From: Diacronema lutheri
Lineage: Eukaryota; Haptophyta; Pavlovophyceae; Pavlovales; Pavlovaceae
Reading direction: 5' to 3'
Length of the DNA stretch: 64,000 nucleotides
Assembly (NCBI GenBank): GCA_019448385.1
Contig: JAGTXO010000009.1
Location: forward strand, 372,001 to 436,000
The position numbers and the translations under genes were made by a program. The notes beneath the pieces are model-generated. The model did not search any database. It was not told the origin of the DNA and saw only the letters and a list, made by a program, of their open reading frames with translations. Below, piece after piece: positions 11,001 to 22,514 of this stretch (its first letter is position 1; each line of letters starts with the position of its first letter).

Positions 11001-13172
11001 CGCCCACTCCTCGGCGCGCAGCCACAGCTCGGCGTGGTAAAGATGCCGTCGGTTGTGCGGGTTCGTCGCAAGGTTGGCGAACGCCGCGCTCGCGAGCCGA
11101 CCGATCTGCGGCGTGGGCGGCTCGCGGAGGAGCTTTGCCAGGGTCCACAATCCACCGTGCAGCAGAGCCTTGTGATTCTCAGGCTCGGCGGACAGGTTGA
11201 GCACGAGGCGGCACGCGTCGGTCAGGAGGGGCAGCTCCGACGCGCGACTTGGCTCGATCGCCTGGATCACGCGCAGGGCCGCGCGCACGCCGCCCGCTTC
11301 GCCGACGAGCCGTTTCGCCGCGCCGCGCCCAGCGGTCATCGCCGTCAGCCGGCGGCATCCGACCGCGTGCAACGCCGGCTCGCCTTCGCGCTCGAGCATC
11401 GAGCAGAGCAGAGCGCGCAGCGCTGCGCTGTCCACCGTCGATGCACGCCGCGCCGCACCGGCCGTGGTCGCCTCGCTCGATTCGCGCGCCTCCGCCACCT
11501 CGGCCGCGCCGGCCGCGGACGACTGGGCGATGGCGGCGGCGTTCTCTGCGAGCATCGCCGCCTCCGCCGCGTCCTTGGCCAAGGCTTGCGCCGCGTGAGC
11601 GCGCGCGTCCGCTTCCGTGCCAGCCGTGCCAACGCCGGCCGCACCCCCCGCCGCGCTCGCCTCGGCTGCGAGGCCGGCCGACACCTGCGCGAGCGCCGCG
11701 GCCTGGGCGGCGCTCGTCTCCGCGTCTGCATCCGCGTCCGCCGCCGCCTCGCCGATCAGCCGGATCGCCTCCGCCTCGACCGCATCAGCCACGCCGAGCG
11801 CGCCGGGCGCGCCGGGCGCACGCACGACGGTCGCAAAGTGCAACGCGTCGGCCGCCAGCAGCTGCTGCAGCGCGCTTGCATCGGGCGCGTTGCCCGCAAC
11901 GGCGAGCGCCTCGGGCACGCGCGCCGCACGCAGCAGCGCAAACCACGCGCCGTCCGCTTTCACGTCCTCCGGGTCCGCTCCGCACGAGGAGGCGAGCGCG
12001 GCGATGGCGTCCGCAGCGCTCGGCGGCGGTGGCGGCTGCGGCGCGCGCGCATGCGAGCGGTGCGGCGGCCGCTGCGGGCGTGGCAGCGCGTGCAGCGCGC
12101 CCTGCGTCAGCACGTTGAGCAGCCCGAGCACGACGGTCACGACGCACCCGTCCGCCGCCGTGCGCGTCTCTGCCTTCTCGGCCGGCGCGCGCGCGCCCGC
12201 ACGCACGCGTGCGCCCTGTAGCGGGAGAGGTTCGGCAAGCGCATACGCGGAGAGGAGCGACACGGCGCCCGGCAGCGCGCACAGCTGCGCGCGCAGCGGC
12301 CCGCACTCGTCCTGCGCACACAGCAGCCACAGAGCGCCGCCCGCCCACTGCGCGAGCACGCGCAGTGACGCTCGCGTGAGCGGCGGCGGCGCGCCGGGCG
12401 CACCGACCGGTTCGCCCGACTGCTCACCGGCGCCGCCGTTGCCGTGCGGCGTGGCGCTCGTCGACGCGCAGAGCGCCCTGAGCGCGCGCTCGAGCGCCAT
12501 CCACACGATGGGCACCGCGCCCGCCCTACCGAGCGCGACGGCATTCCGCGCGTCGCGTGCGAGGGCCCATACTGCCGCGGCCGCGTGCGCGGCGGACCTG
12601 CCCGTGCCGACGGCGCAGTGGCGCAAGATGCTCCGCAGCCGGCGCGCGCCGAGCGGCGGCGTCTTGCCCGCCGCGCCGACGCCCTCTGTCGACGTTGTCC
12701 GCTCGCAGAGGAGCTGCAGGGCGTATGTCAGGTGCCACTCGCAGCGCAGTGCAGCGCCAGACAGAGCTTCACCGCCACCGCCACCGCCACCGCCACCGCC
12801 GCCGTCGGCGAAGCGGCACGCCCTGCGAGGCAGCGCGTCGAGCACGTCGACAAGCAGCAGCAGCACCGAGGTCGATGCGGCACGCCGCATCTGCCGCAGG
12901 GGTGAGTGGACCGAAGGCCTGCGCACCACAATCTGCTGCACGTCCATGCCGCGCACGCGCGCCAGCGCGCCTGCCGCCGCGCCGCCGCGCGCTTGCGCCG
13001 CAAAGTGCGCGGGCGCAAGCGTGTCGCCTTCATCTTCGTCGCCCGTGCGCACAGACAGGCCGGCGTGCGGGCGCGCGTCGCCCACATGTTCGGCGCCGCG
13101 AGTGTCGGGTGCGTGCCTGCCGTCGTGTGCGCCATCGTGACCGTCACCACGCGCGGCATCAGTACCCGCGTT

Positions 13173-13210
<38 letters not shown>

Positions 13211-14570
13211 TGTTGTTGTCGTCGTCGGCATCCTCACCCGCGGTGCCGCCGAACGCGCCTCCCAGCAATTGTCGAGGGTCCGCGCCACCAAGCGCGTGCC
13301 GCAGGGCCACGGCGGGCAACACGCGCACGCACGCGTCGCGCTCGGCGTGCACGTCACTCAGCGCGCGCGCGAGCGCCGCCGCGATGCACTCCGCCCGGCG
13401 CGCGGCGTCCGCGCCGAGCGGCGGCGGCGGCGGCGCGTACGCGGCGCCGCCGTTGCCGCCGGCCGCGTCGACGCTCGCGCGTGCGTGCGCGCTCGCCGGT
13501 GTGAGCGCCTGGATGAGGTGACGGGTGAGCGTGAGAGAAATGGGGGCGACACGCGCGAGCCGCTCGCGCGCGCGCTCGGTTGCGGACACGTGCTGCTCGG
13601 CCGTGATGCTCCCGCCGCGTGTGGACGTACGGCGATCGTCCCGTGCGCGCGCAGTGGAGAACGGGACCGCGCCGCGCGGGATGTCGTCGTTGGTATCGCC
13701 CGTCTCGTCGTGTGCCCACGAGAAGGCGGGCTGGGCGGGGTGGCCGCTGCCTGGCGGGAAGACGGGCGCATCCCAACCGCCCTCATCGCCGTCGTCCGCG
13801 CCCTCACCGCCCAGCTCAGCAACGAGCTCCGCCTCCGCCTCGGCCGCGAGCGCCTCGGCGCGCGCGGCAATCGCAAGCCGCTCCCGTTCAGCCTCCGCCG
13901 CGCCCTTGCCCGCGTGCGCCGTCTCAGCGAGGGCGCCAAAGCCACGCGCCGCCTGCGCCGCGCGGTGCAGCGGCGTCGGTGGCACGCGCGCGCGCGGGCT
14001 CTCCGCCAAAGCCGCGCTGCTCGCCTCGACGCCCGCCAAGCCGCCGCCGGCCGCGCGGGGCCAAGGCCGCTTGCTTGTCGTGCGCGCGCCCGGCGCGAGC
14101 GCCGCGTGCGCGCGCAGCGGCGTCTCCGCAGCAAAGCGGCGCGCGCTCGGCGAGCGGGCGGGCGAGCGAGCGGGCGATCGAGCGGGCGAGCGCGCCGGCG
14201 ACCGGCCTGGCGAGCGCGTGTGCTCGGCCGTGCTGAACGGCGCGTCGATCGGTGCGAGGCCCAACTGCCCGCCCGTAGCCGCCGCCGCGGCCGAGGCGAC
14301 GAGCGCCGCGTGCCGCTCCGCCATCCGCGCGCGCTCGGCGTCGGTGCGCGGGCCGGCGCGCCGCGGCGAGAGAGGGCCGCCGATTGCAGACGCGTCGCGC
14401 CGCGAGGCGACAAACGGCGGCGACGCGACGCGCTCGTCCACGCCGCCGTCTTGTTCTCCATCCACGACGACGTGGCCCGCGTGCGAGCCGCGCGCCGCTC
14501 GCTGCGTCGGCGCGTGGGCAGCGCCAATCAATGCGTGCGGCCGTGTTGCTCCACCGCCGCCGCCGCCGAA

Positions 14571-14601
<31 letters not shown>

Positions 14602-16388
14602 TCCGCGCCCAAGGCGGCGCGCGCGCCGGCCTCGTCCGCGTCGTCGCGTGCGCCGCGCGCGTTCAGCCGCCGCGCTCGCGCCCTGCGCGCCCTCGCGCGC
14701 GCGGAGCGCACGGGCGCATCGGGCGGGAACGCAAGCTGCGCGAGCGCGCCCGCGCATAGCGTCGCGCAGACCGCGGGCTCACGCGGGTTACGCTCGCAGA
14801 AGGACGACGCGTCGAGGAGGACGAGAGCAATTTCGTATGCGCGGCTCATCGGCACGCCCGGCTGCGACGCGCGCATGCACGCGAGCAGCGCCCATAGCGC
14901 ACAGAGCAGCACGCCGAGCGTCGAGACGCTGCCGCTGCCGCCGCCCGCGCTCCTCGCGTCGTCGGCCGGCCGTGCGCCGCCGCCCCCCGCCGGCATGGGT
15001 GCGCCCTCGAGGTGCTGCACGATCGATCGCATGACGGTGTGCACGAGCGGCTTGAGCTCGAGCGAGCGTAGCACTTCGAGGCCGTGTTGAGGCCCGCCAG
15101 CGCCGCCGGCGTGCGCGCCGCGCGCGCCACCGCCCGCGCCGGCGCCGGCGGCACGAGCCGCCAACCTTCCGCCTGGCTGGCTGGCGGTTTGAACGACATC
15201 CTGCAGACAGAGGCATGTGAGCAGCAGCGCAGCATGGCGCACAGAGCTCGCGTTCTCGAGCGAGTCGGTGAGCCGCAGCAGGCGCGCAACGCCCGGACCC
15301 GCGAGCAGCTGCGCGCGCGCCTGCGCAGACGAACCACATACGGCCCACAATGCCCCAGTCGTCGCACGACGGAGGGGCGCGGAGACGTGGCCGAGCAGCG
15401 GCACGAGCGCGACCTCGCCGCGCGCCGCGACGAAGGCGTGCAGCGCGGCGGGCTCGGCGACGAACGCGGCAAGCGCGCCGGTGAGCGTCACGACCCAGTG
15501 GTCGGGCAAAAAGCTGGGCCGCGCGCGCCGTGCCGAGTCGTGTGCGCGTGTGTGTACGCAGGGTGGGGGCGCACGAGCGCGCGCGCGTGAGCCTCTCTCT
15601 CTCGCGCGCGCATGCGAGCGCACCGCGCGTACGGCCGTTGCTTCCCACCGCGCGCGCATGACGCGTGCCGCGCACCTCTCATGGCCATCGAGGATCCCGT
15701 CTTCGTCGTCGGTCGTGTGCGCCCTGATGTACGCAACGGCGCACGCACACAGGTCGTCGCACGGCACGCGCGCGCGCAAGGTGGACGAGATCTCGCAAAG
15801 CGCCCAGGCGGCAGAGCAGACGAGCGTGATGAGCTCGCCGTCGTCTGCTGCAACCGCCGCGCGCGCCGCTCCGCTGAGCGCGACGAGCACGTCGTCAGGT
15901 AGCGCGGACGCGTGCTCACGCGCCGTCGCAAACTCCCACACCGCGTGCGCGGCCAGCTTGCGCGCGCCGAGGCCACCGGCGCCGCGAAGGCCGGCGGAAA
16001 TGCGCGCGCACGCAGTCGCAAACGCATCCGCGTGCCGCAGCGCCTCGCCCGCCGCCCACTCGCCCAGCCACAGTTCGAGCTCGGCTGCGTCCGTAGGCAG
16101 CGGCGCAAGCGTGAGCGCGTGCTGCGCGTACGCGGTGCCGTGCGCGTACCCAAACGCGTCGGCGGCCGCGCGCTTGATATCGCGCAGCCCCGCGTCCGCC
16201 TTGAACGTCACCGCCGCCGTGCGCTCCGTCGTCGCGTCCATGAGAAGCAGCGTGAACGCACGCGGCCTCTTGGCTTTCGAAGCACCGCCCGCCACGGCCG
16301 ACGCCGCCGGCGGCGGATGCTCTGCGAGCGGGTCGACCTTGGATGTAAGTGCGGCGCGTTTCAGGAGCGCGCTCAGTCTAGAGGGCAT
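6247..16388 (-). CDS. Giant armadillo-type protein with paralogous C-terminal module
   Basis: I join four exons: 16388-15676, 15513-8595, 8420-6819 and 6588-6247, giving about 3191 aa. Two apparent separate genes (stop near 8544, start near 8501) become one, because GTGAGT at 8594 and CAG before 8420 join in phase. Residues ~120-520, ~1100-1330 and ~1590-1745 are Ala/Leu-rich helical repeats of armadillo type. Between them lie disordered stretches with Ser-Pro-Ala-Arg repeats (~675), poly-Gly and poly-Asp (~1005). Residues ~2080-2330 look beta-rich. The last ~650 residues contain a second poly-Asp tract, then REWVRMWERF and SYYDFVEAICRAA, motifs shared with the gene ending at 29223. No enzyme motif is seen. 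A scaffold or flagellar role is a guess only. Confidence 0.75.
7968..8009 (-). repeat. (GAC)n trinucleotide repeat coding poly-Asp
   Basis: About 14 GTC units on the plus strand read as Asp codons on the coding strand of the giant armadillo-type gene. An uninterrupted microsatellite in an exon, likely length-variable. Confidence 0.9.
13172..13228 (-). repeat. (GAC/AAC)n repeat coding poly-Asp/Asn
   Basis: A second GTC/GTT trinucleotide tract in the same giant gene, coding Asp broken by three Asn. Flanking sequence does not match the tract at 7968, so only the acidic character is shared. Confidence 0.9.
14150..14220 (-). repeat. Tandem Ser-Pro-Ala-Arg coding repeats
   Basis: Twelve-nucleotide units coding RSPA/RSPG are repeated about five times inside the armadillo-type gene. 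Such SP-R motifs are typical targets of proline-directed and SR-type kinases, so this linker may be phosphorylated (inference). Confidence 0.75.
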
Positions 16389-17190
16389 CGCGCCGGGCAG
16401 CTGGGCGCGCTGGCGCGCGTCTCGCGCCCGCTCGCGAGCTGGCAGATAGGGTGCCGTTCACCAAGCGAAACGGCGGGACAGGCCAGCGAAATGTACTCAG
16501 GGCTACGTGATATCCTAAAACAATGAACATTCTCATATCCGCTTTAATAAGCTAGTATAAATACTAACGACGCTTCCGACGGGTCAGGAAGTGCGGGGTC
16601 AGGAAGTGCGCAGCGAGGCGCCAGGCGAAGCAGGCCCAAAGGCCCACACGCGCCTAGCCACCGCGCGCCGCCGCCCGCGCGCCGCCGCACCGGTGGCCGC
16701 CGTCAACCACACCACCGGCCGACCCGCACGCGCACGCCGAGGCCCGAAGATCGTCGACGACGACCGCCACCCCCGAGCCGCCGCCTGCCACGTCGCCAAG
16801 CCGCCCGCCGCCGCTGCAGAGCGCGACGCCCGCCGCCAGCGAGCCGCCGCCCTCCCCGCCGCGTCGCAGCCCCCTGCCACCGCCGCGAAGCGCACCGCCA
16901 CCCGCCGCCAGCGTGGCAAGCGCCGCGATGCTGGCCGCGTGGCCGCGCACGCGCGCCCCGCCGCCCCCAAACCCACCGACCGGGGCGAAATGTGTGTGTT
17001 TCGTGGTGCCGGCGCAGTCGATGGGCAGGGGCGGCGGGGCGCGCGGAGCGCGGCCATCAGAGCGCGAGGGCGCAGCCGTCGCAAGCGAAGGTTTCGTCGT
17101 AGAGAAGGTCACGGTCACGAGTATAAATGAGCTAATATTCCCATGGTACTCAAGATACGGACCCCGCGCCCTGAGTACATTTCGCCTGGC
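16389..17190. other. Intergenic spacer holding an inverted-repeat-bounded segment
   Basis: About 800 bp between the start of the armadillo-type gene and the stop of the RING gene. The ends are AT-rich islands (16506-16570 and 17115-17155), each with an AGTATAAAT sequence on the plus strand. The middle is GC-rich with a doubled GGTCAGGAAGTGCG unit near 16578-16607. Gly- or Arg/Ala-rich open frames on both strands look like composition artefacts. No gene is supported. Confidence 0.6.
16480..16503 (+). repeat. Left arm of ~24-bp inverted repeat
   Basis: AGGCCA-GCGAAATGTACTCAGGGC, matching the reverse complement of 17168-17192 with a single 1-nt gap. It lies about 90 bp upstream of the armadillo-type start codon. 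Confidence 0.85.
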
Positions 17191-17192
17191 CT
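17168..17192 (-). repeat. Right arm of ~24-bp inverted repeat, overlapping a stop codon
   Basis: Inverted partner of 16480-16503. Its outer end overlaps the TAG stop (17191-17193) of the RING gene, so the repeat arm supplies part of that stop codon. Confidence 0.85.
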
Positions 17193-20100
17193 ACGCGCCC
17201 ATCGCGTGCGCGAGCTCAGCGTCGATGGCCCGCTGCACATCGCGCGCGCCCACGTCCTGCTCGCCGTCCTCGAGCACGGAACGGCCTGCGTCGCTCGCGC
17301 CGCCCCCGCTCTCGTCAGCACTCGGCTGCACGCTGTCACCGTCGCCGTCGGACAAACCCAGCTGCGCGGCGCGTCGCGCGCCGTCCCCGAGCGGTGACGG
17401 CCCACCGCGTGCGCGCGCGTGTGCGCGCGTGTGCGCCCTGCGGTGTGCAACGGGCTGGCAACCGGGCAGCCCGTCCACGATCGCGTCCTGTCGCGCACAC
17501 CGCGCGCACGCCGATGCGGCGCGAGGCGACGCGTGAGGGCGGTAGAGGCTTTGTGCCTTGTGAGGGCGGTAGAGGCTTTGTGCCTTTGAGGGCGGCAAAG
17601 GTGTGAGGGCGGTAAAGGCGTGGCGACGCGTGAGGGCGGTAGAGGCTTTGTGCCTTGTGAGGGCAGCAAAGGTGTGAGGGCGGTAAAGGCGTGGCGTCGC
17701 GTGAGGGTGGGTGGTGCGCGGCTCGGCGGCGCGCGTCGAGCGGCTCATCACGTGCGGCGCGCGCCACGCGCGGCGCAACCCAGCGCGGCGCCGCGCGTCT
17801 CACGAGGATCGCCTCTTCAATCTCGCGCCCGACCGCATCGCCAAGTGCATCGACGCTCTCGTCATTATCCGCAGCCGCCCTGGCCTCAGCTGCAGCGGAC
17901 GCACCGTGCGAGGAGGCGCGCGCACCGACAGCCGCGCCGACGGCGAGCGCGCCGCGTGAAGCTCGCGCGCTCACCTGCACCTCGCCCGCCTCCGCGCTCG
18001 CGCCCGTGCCGTGCGCGCCGCCGCGCGCGTCTGCGACGGCCCCGTCGCGCTCGGCGCCCGTCGTGCCGTACGCGCGCAGCGCCAGGCCGTCGTCCTCGCT
18101 GTCCGCGTCGAGCTGCGTCGCAACGGCCAGGTCGATGAGGACGCCGACGCGCGCAGCCTCGTCGGCGTCCGCCGCGTCGAGCCGCGCGCGGGCGCGTGGG
18201 CTGCCTGCGTTGGGCCCGTGCGCGCTGGAGTATGGCCCGCGCTCACCCGCGCGAGACGCACGCACCGCGCGCTCGGAGCCGAAGCGCGGAGTGGAGCTGC
18301 GCGCATCGCCGCAGTGCCTCGGCGCGAGCTGCGTCCCGTCGGCCTCCGCCTCCGCCCCCGCCGTCGCGAACCCGCCCGCCATCGCCTCCGCATCCGCGTC
18401 CGGCGCCGGCGCCATGCCTGGCGCTGGCGCGGCGAGGGGCACGAGCTCGCGCGTCGCCGCGTCGGCGACAGCGGCCTCGATGCGCCTGGCCAGCGCCTCC
18501 TCCTCCGCCTCGAGGAGCTCGGTGCCGTCCTGTGCGTCGTCGGCGCGCTCGGACGCACCGGACGCGTTCCAGCCAACGCGCGCGGCGCGCGCGGTGCTGT
18601 CCGAACGCGCCGCGCCGCGGGGGATGCGCCACGCGCGCGCGTGAGCCCCGCCGCCATCATCGACCGACTCCGCGCTCTCGCTCTGCTCGTCGCCGCCGTT
18701 CAGCGCGCGCGCGCCGTCTGCCGTGCCGCCATGCGCGCCGTCGCCGTCGCCGTCGCCGGCCGCCGCGCCGCGCGGCAGCAGAGGCTGCGCGCCGCCGTTT
18801 GGTGCGTACAGCTCGGCCGCGCCCGCCGCGCGCACCGCGTCCGACTCCGCGGCGGCGAGCGCCGCGAGCCTGTCGAAGGCGCCCGCCGAGCCGTAGGCGC
18901 GCCGCGCGCCGTCCGCAAATTCACCCACCGCCGTCGCGAGCACTCCACGCATCGCGTCGATGAGCGCGTGGTGCCGGCGGTCGAGACGCTCGCGCAGGCC
19001 CGCCATGCTGTGCACGCTCGCGCTGCCGCACGTCAGCCGCCAGCCGGCGTGCGCCATGGCGCTCCTCGTCAGCGTTGGACGCAACGCGTGCGCGGCCGGG
19101 TCGTGCGCGGCGCTGCCGAAACGGCCAGCGACGAGCCGCGCACGCCGGCCGCACAAAGCCGGTGGCGCCGCGCGCGTCGCAGCCCACCTGGCGCAGCGCG
19201 GGCAGAGCCCAAATGGCTGCGCCATCGCCTGCGCAGCGCCGCGCGCTGCCCCGGGCGTGGCGAGCGCGTTCGGCTCAGCGGCCGCGCACACACCAGCGCC
19301 TGCGATGTCCGGATCGTCGGCCGGCGCGCGCCCGGCGCCCTCCGCCGCCGCGACATCGGAGGCCTCAGCGGCAGCCGCGGCGCACTCGACGCACTCAGCG
19401 AGCACGCAGTCCACTCCGCCCCACTCGGCCGCGCGCGTCCCATTGGGCAGCGCGGGCAGAAGGCCGCACCCGTCACACCCGCGCACGCACCGCACGCCGC
19501 TCGCCGCCACGGCGGCGCGCGCGGCTGTGTCGCGCAGCGTGGGCGCGCCGCCCATGCCTGATGCTCCGCCGCGCTGCGCGCCGGACATCGGTAGCGGGCG
19601 CGCGTACGCCACCGCTCGTGGGCTGCGCCCGGACTCCAGGCCTGACGGCGCAACGTGCGCGGCGCGGAACGCCACCTCCGACAAGCGCGCGCGCACGCGC
19701 ATCGCAGCGGGCGAACGCACGGCGCCCGCCGGCGCGACCTCGGACTCGGCACATGCTTCGATGCTCTGTGCGGATGCACTGGTCGGCGGCGAAGCGTCCG
19801 CCAAGCGCAACGCGTCGGCCAGCCAGCCGCTGAGCAGAGAGCACGCGCCGCGGGGCACGGATGCCGGTGCGGCTGCGCACGCCGTGCAACACACGGCGCG
19901 CAGCGCGCTCGGCAGCGCCCAGTCGCCGTTGGCGCGCGTGTCCGCGCACGCCGCGCACAGCAGGTGGCCGCACGGCATGCAGCGCGGCGCGACGAGCGCC
20001 GGGCCGGCGCAGCGCCCGCAGTCGAGCAGTGGCGCAAGGAGAGGGCCAGACGTCCCGCGTTCCGTGTCGACGGCGTGCGCCACCTCGTCCGGGGGCGCGA

Positions 20101-20419
20101 TGTGCGCACCCGGCACCGCGATAGCCTCGGCTTGCGGAGCCGCCACCGCTGCGGGCCGCGCCGCCTGCACGAGGGCGCAGAGCGTGGCCGACGGGCGCGG
20201 CAGGTGCTCGAACGGCGCGCGGCACACGGGGCACGCCGCGACGCCGGCGCGCGCGGCTATGGAGCGCACGATGCAGCTCGAGCAGAACGTGTGGCCACAG
20301 GGCAGCGCGGCCGGCAGGTGCATCACCTCGAGACACACCGCACAGCCCAGGTCCTGCAACGGAGCCACCTCAAGAAGCGAGCGGATGAGCTCATCCGCTC
20401 GTCGGAGGCGGTCTTCCAT
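17191..20419 (-). CDS. RING-finger protein, putative E3 ubiquitin ligase
   Basis: Exons 20419-17804 and 17361-17191 give 928 aa. A C3HC4 RING opens the protein: CAVCLEVMHLPAALPCGHTF then CSSC and CPVC, residues ~25-75. A second Cys-rich segment (CGRC, CGHLLCAAC, CCTAC) follows at ~135-190 and a third (CDGCG, CVEC, CPRC) near ~300-400, suggestive of extra zinc-binding or B-box-like folds. The remainder is acidic, Ala-rich and probably disordered. RING domains bind E2 enzymes; the substrate is unknown. The intron contains a minisatellite of ~20-50 nt units. The stop codon sits in an inverted repeat. The gene lies 82 bp downstream of the next minus-strand gene's stop. Confidence 0.8.
17533..17710. 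repeat. Minisatellite in RING gene intron
   Basis: Interspersed copies of GTGAGGGCGGTAGAGGCTTT and GTGAGGGCGGTAAAGGCG alternate with TGTGCCTT joins, about seven GTGAGGGC starts in all. It lies wholly inside the intron 17803-17362. The unit order is not strictly periodic. Confidence 0.85.
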
Positions 20420-20501
20420 CGTTCACCCGGCCCCCTCCTTCCGCAACTGCTGCTCCGGTTCAAGGCTGCAGTGTCATCAGTGTCGCGCACCGTCTCAAGT
20501 C

Positions 20502-21311
20502 TCAACCCGCGTCCGCTTCGCCCGTGCCGTCCTCGCCCTCGTCCTCGTCCGCTGCCTCCGCCAAAACCGTGTCCTCACGCGCGCTCTCCCCTTCGGAAGA
20601 GCTCAGGCCCTTGCTCCTCAAGAAGAGCGCGACGCGCGACGCGTTCCAACCCGACGCCATGCACGCCTTCGCCGTGCTCGCGCGCGCGAGTGCGAGCCAC
20701 GGCACCGTCCGGCCGGCGAGCCGCGCGCTGCGCGCCTGCACGTTATGCAGCGAGCAGACCGTGCTGCTCGACGCGCTTCGGCAAACTCTGCGCGTGCGGC
20801 CGTCGCGCGGGCCCGCATCTTCGGGCGTCGCCGGCGGCAGCCAGACTACGCCGCGCTTTACCGCCGCGCTCATCATGTAGCAGCGGTTCTTGCGCCACTG
20901 CTTGCAGCCACGCGCGCCCGGCCGCACGCACGCCCACAACTTGGCGCCGCGCGGCGGGCTGAGGCCGCGAGGGAAGCCGGGGCGGCACACGCGCATGCGC
21001 TGTTTTCGAAAGAGCAAGGAGACGGTGCGCAGGCTCTTGCCCGCATCGGCCTTGATGACAACGCCCCTTTGCATGCGGTGCGACGGAGCGAGCGCCGCTT
21101 GCCCGAGCCACTTTGAAAGGGGGACCTCGCCCGAGCACAGAACGGCCAGCGTCGGCTTGACCGCGTCTGCGTCGACGTCGCCTGCACCCGCGTAGCACGT
21201 GTTCGAGCAGTTGAGCGGCAGCCACACGCGCCACGCGCTGCACAGCCGCACGCCCGCCCACCGCGGCGGAAGCGATCGGCGTGGGTGAGGCGTGCCGGGG
21301 GCGGGGCGGGG

Positions 21312-21360
<49 letters not shown>

Positions 21361-22320
21361 CGGGGGGGGCATCAGAGGTGGGCGGGGGGGGGGGGGATCA
21401 GAGGTGGGCGAGCGCAAGCGAGCGAGACGGGCGAGCGTGTGCGCGCGCTCGGCTCGATCGCATCACGCTAACCGCCGCCCGTCACCCCGCCCGACCCCGC
21501 CTCTGCCCCTTGCCGCGCCGCGCCACGCCGCGCCACGCCACGCGCGCGCGCACGCAAAATATTGCGCAGCAGCATCGGCTGACATGATCGCACCGAGGTC
21601 GTACACGAAGCGGCCGCCCGTCACGAGGTCGGCCTCCGAATCGGCGACGAGCGTCCGCCGCGGCAGCGCGACTCCACCGCGCAGGTCCGGCGCGCAGAAG
21701 GCCATGTCCAGCCGCGCGCGCACGTACGCGCGCGCGCCGGGCGCGAGCGCGACAGCCCATTCGTACGCACGGCCGAGCGCGACGGTTTGGATTGTCGCGC
21801 GGTCGACGTTGGGGACGACGGGCGCGGCCCCCGTGCACGCGTGCGGACGGACCTGCGTGAACCACTGCCGGCCGAGCACCAATCGGCACGCGCTGCCGCT
21901 GCCGCGCGCGACCTGCTCGAAAAGCTGCGCGCACGCCTCAAAGCTGTCGGGCAGTTTCTCGTATCGCTGCCCGCCCATCCACGAGGCGCTCGCCGGGAAG
22001 TGGCCGGCGTCGTAATGCTGGAGCACTGCGACGACCGATGCACGACCGGCGACGCAGTCCGCTAGCGCCTCGCGCACCACGTGCGGGCTCTCGCACCGCC
22101 GCGTGAGACCAGCGAGCACGATGACGGCCGGCGCATCGATCGCGCCGGCCTGGCCGGCCCCGGCGGGCGAGATGTCGAGAACTAGCTCCTCCCGCAGCGT
22201 GACGCCCGCACTGTTAAGCACTGCACCCATGTCCGCGCTTACCGCAGGCGGTTGCGCTGGGCTGGTCGCGCAGCGCATCGCTAACAAGCCGAGGAGCGCG
22301 ACCGCCAACCGGCCTCCCAT
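20502..22320 (-). CDS. Secretory-pathway protein, glycosyltransferase-like
   Basis: Exons 22320-21554 and 21237-20502 give 500 aa. A short hydrophobic N-terminus (residues 4-15) suggests a signal peptide or type II anchor. The middle region has YVRARLDMAF and later GGRFVYDLGAIMSADAAAQYF-like sequence, recalling nucleotide-sugar transferases in which an R-x-R-x-D motif is followed by a G-x-[RQ]-F motif. The second exon has several cysteines (LNCSNTCYAG, RNRCYM) consistent with a lumenal fold. The family is not firmly recognised; the function is inferred from these motifs only. The intron holds a 48-nt C run on the sense strand. Confidence 0.6.
21313..21360. repeat. 48-nt G homopolymer in intron
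   Basis: Unbroken G run (C on the sense strand of the minus-strand gene), followed at 21361-21412 by further G tracts and a doubled ATCAGAGGTGGGCG unit. Located 75-125 nt upstream of the acceptor at 21238. Confidence 0.95.
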
Positions 22321-22514
22321 TTTTTTGGTCGTTGTCGTCGTGCACAGTCAACAGGACAGGGCCATTGGAGCCAGGTTCGGACTTCGGAGTTGAGAGCCAG
22401 ACGCACGCGGACGCCGCTGCGGCTCGCCTCTGCCGCCGCCGCTTGCGATCATCGATGCGTGCGCAGCACCGCACGCGCCACGCCCATGCGCGCGCGCGCA
22501 CGCCGGCGCGCCGC

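Noticed and set aside
8484-14759. Very long plus-strand open frames (over 1200 and 600 codons)
   Set aside because: They lie antisense to the giant armadillo-type gene, are Arg/Ala/Gly-rich, and mirror its codons. High GC removes stop codons, so length alone means little here.
16654-17118. 154-codon Gly-rich minus frame inside the inverted-repeat segment
   Set aside because: Low complexity, no motif, and an equally long plus-strand frame over the same DNA. Not enough to call a gene or transposase.
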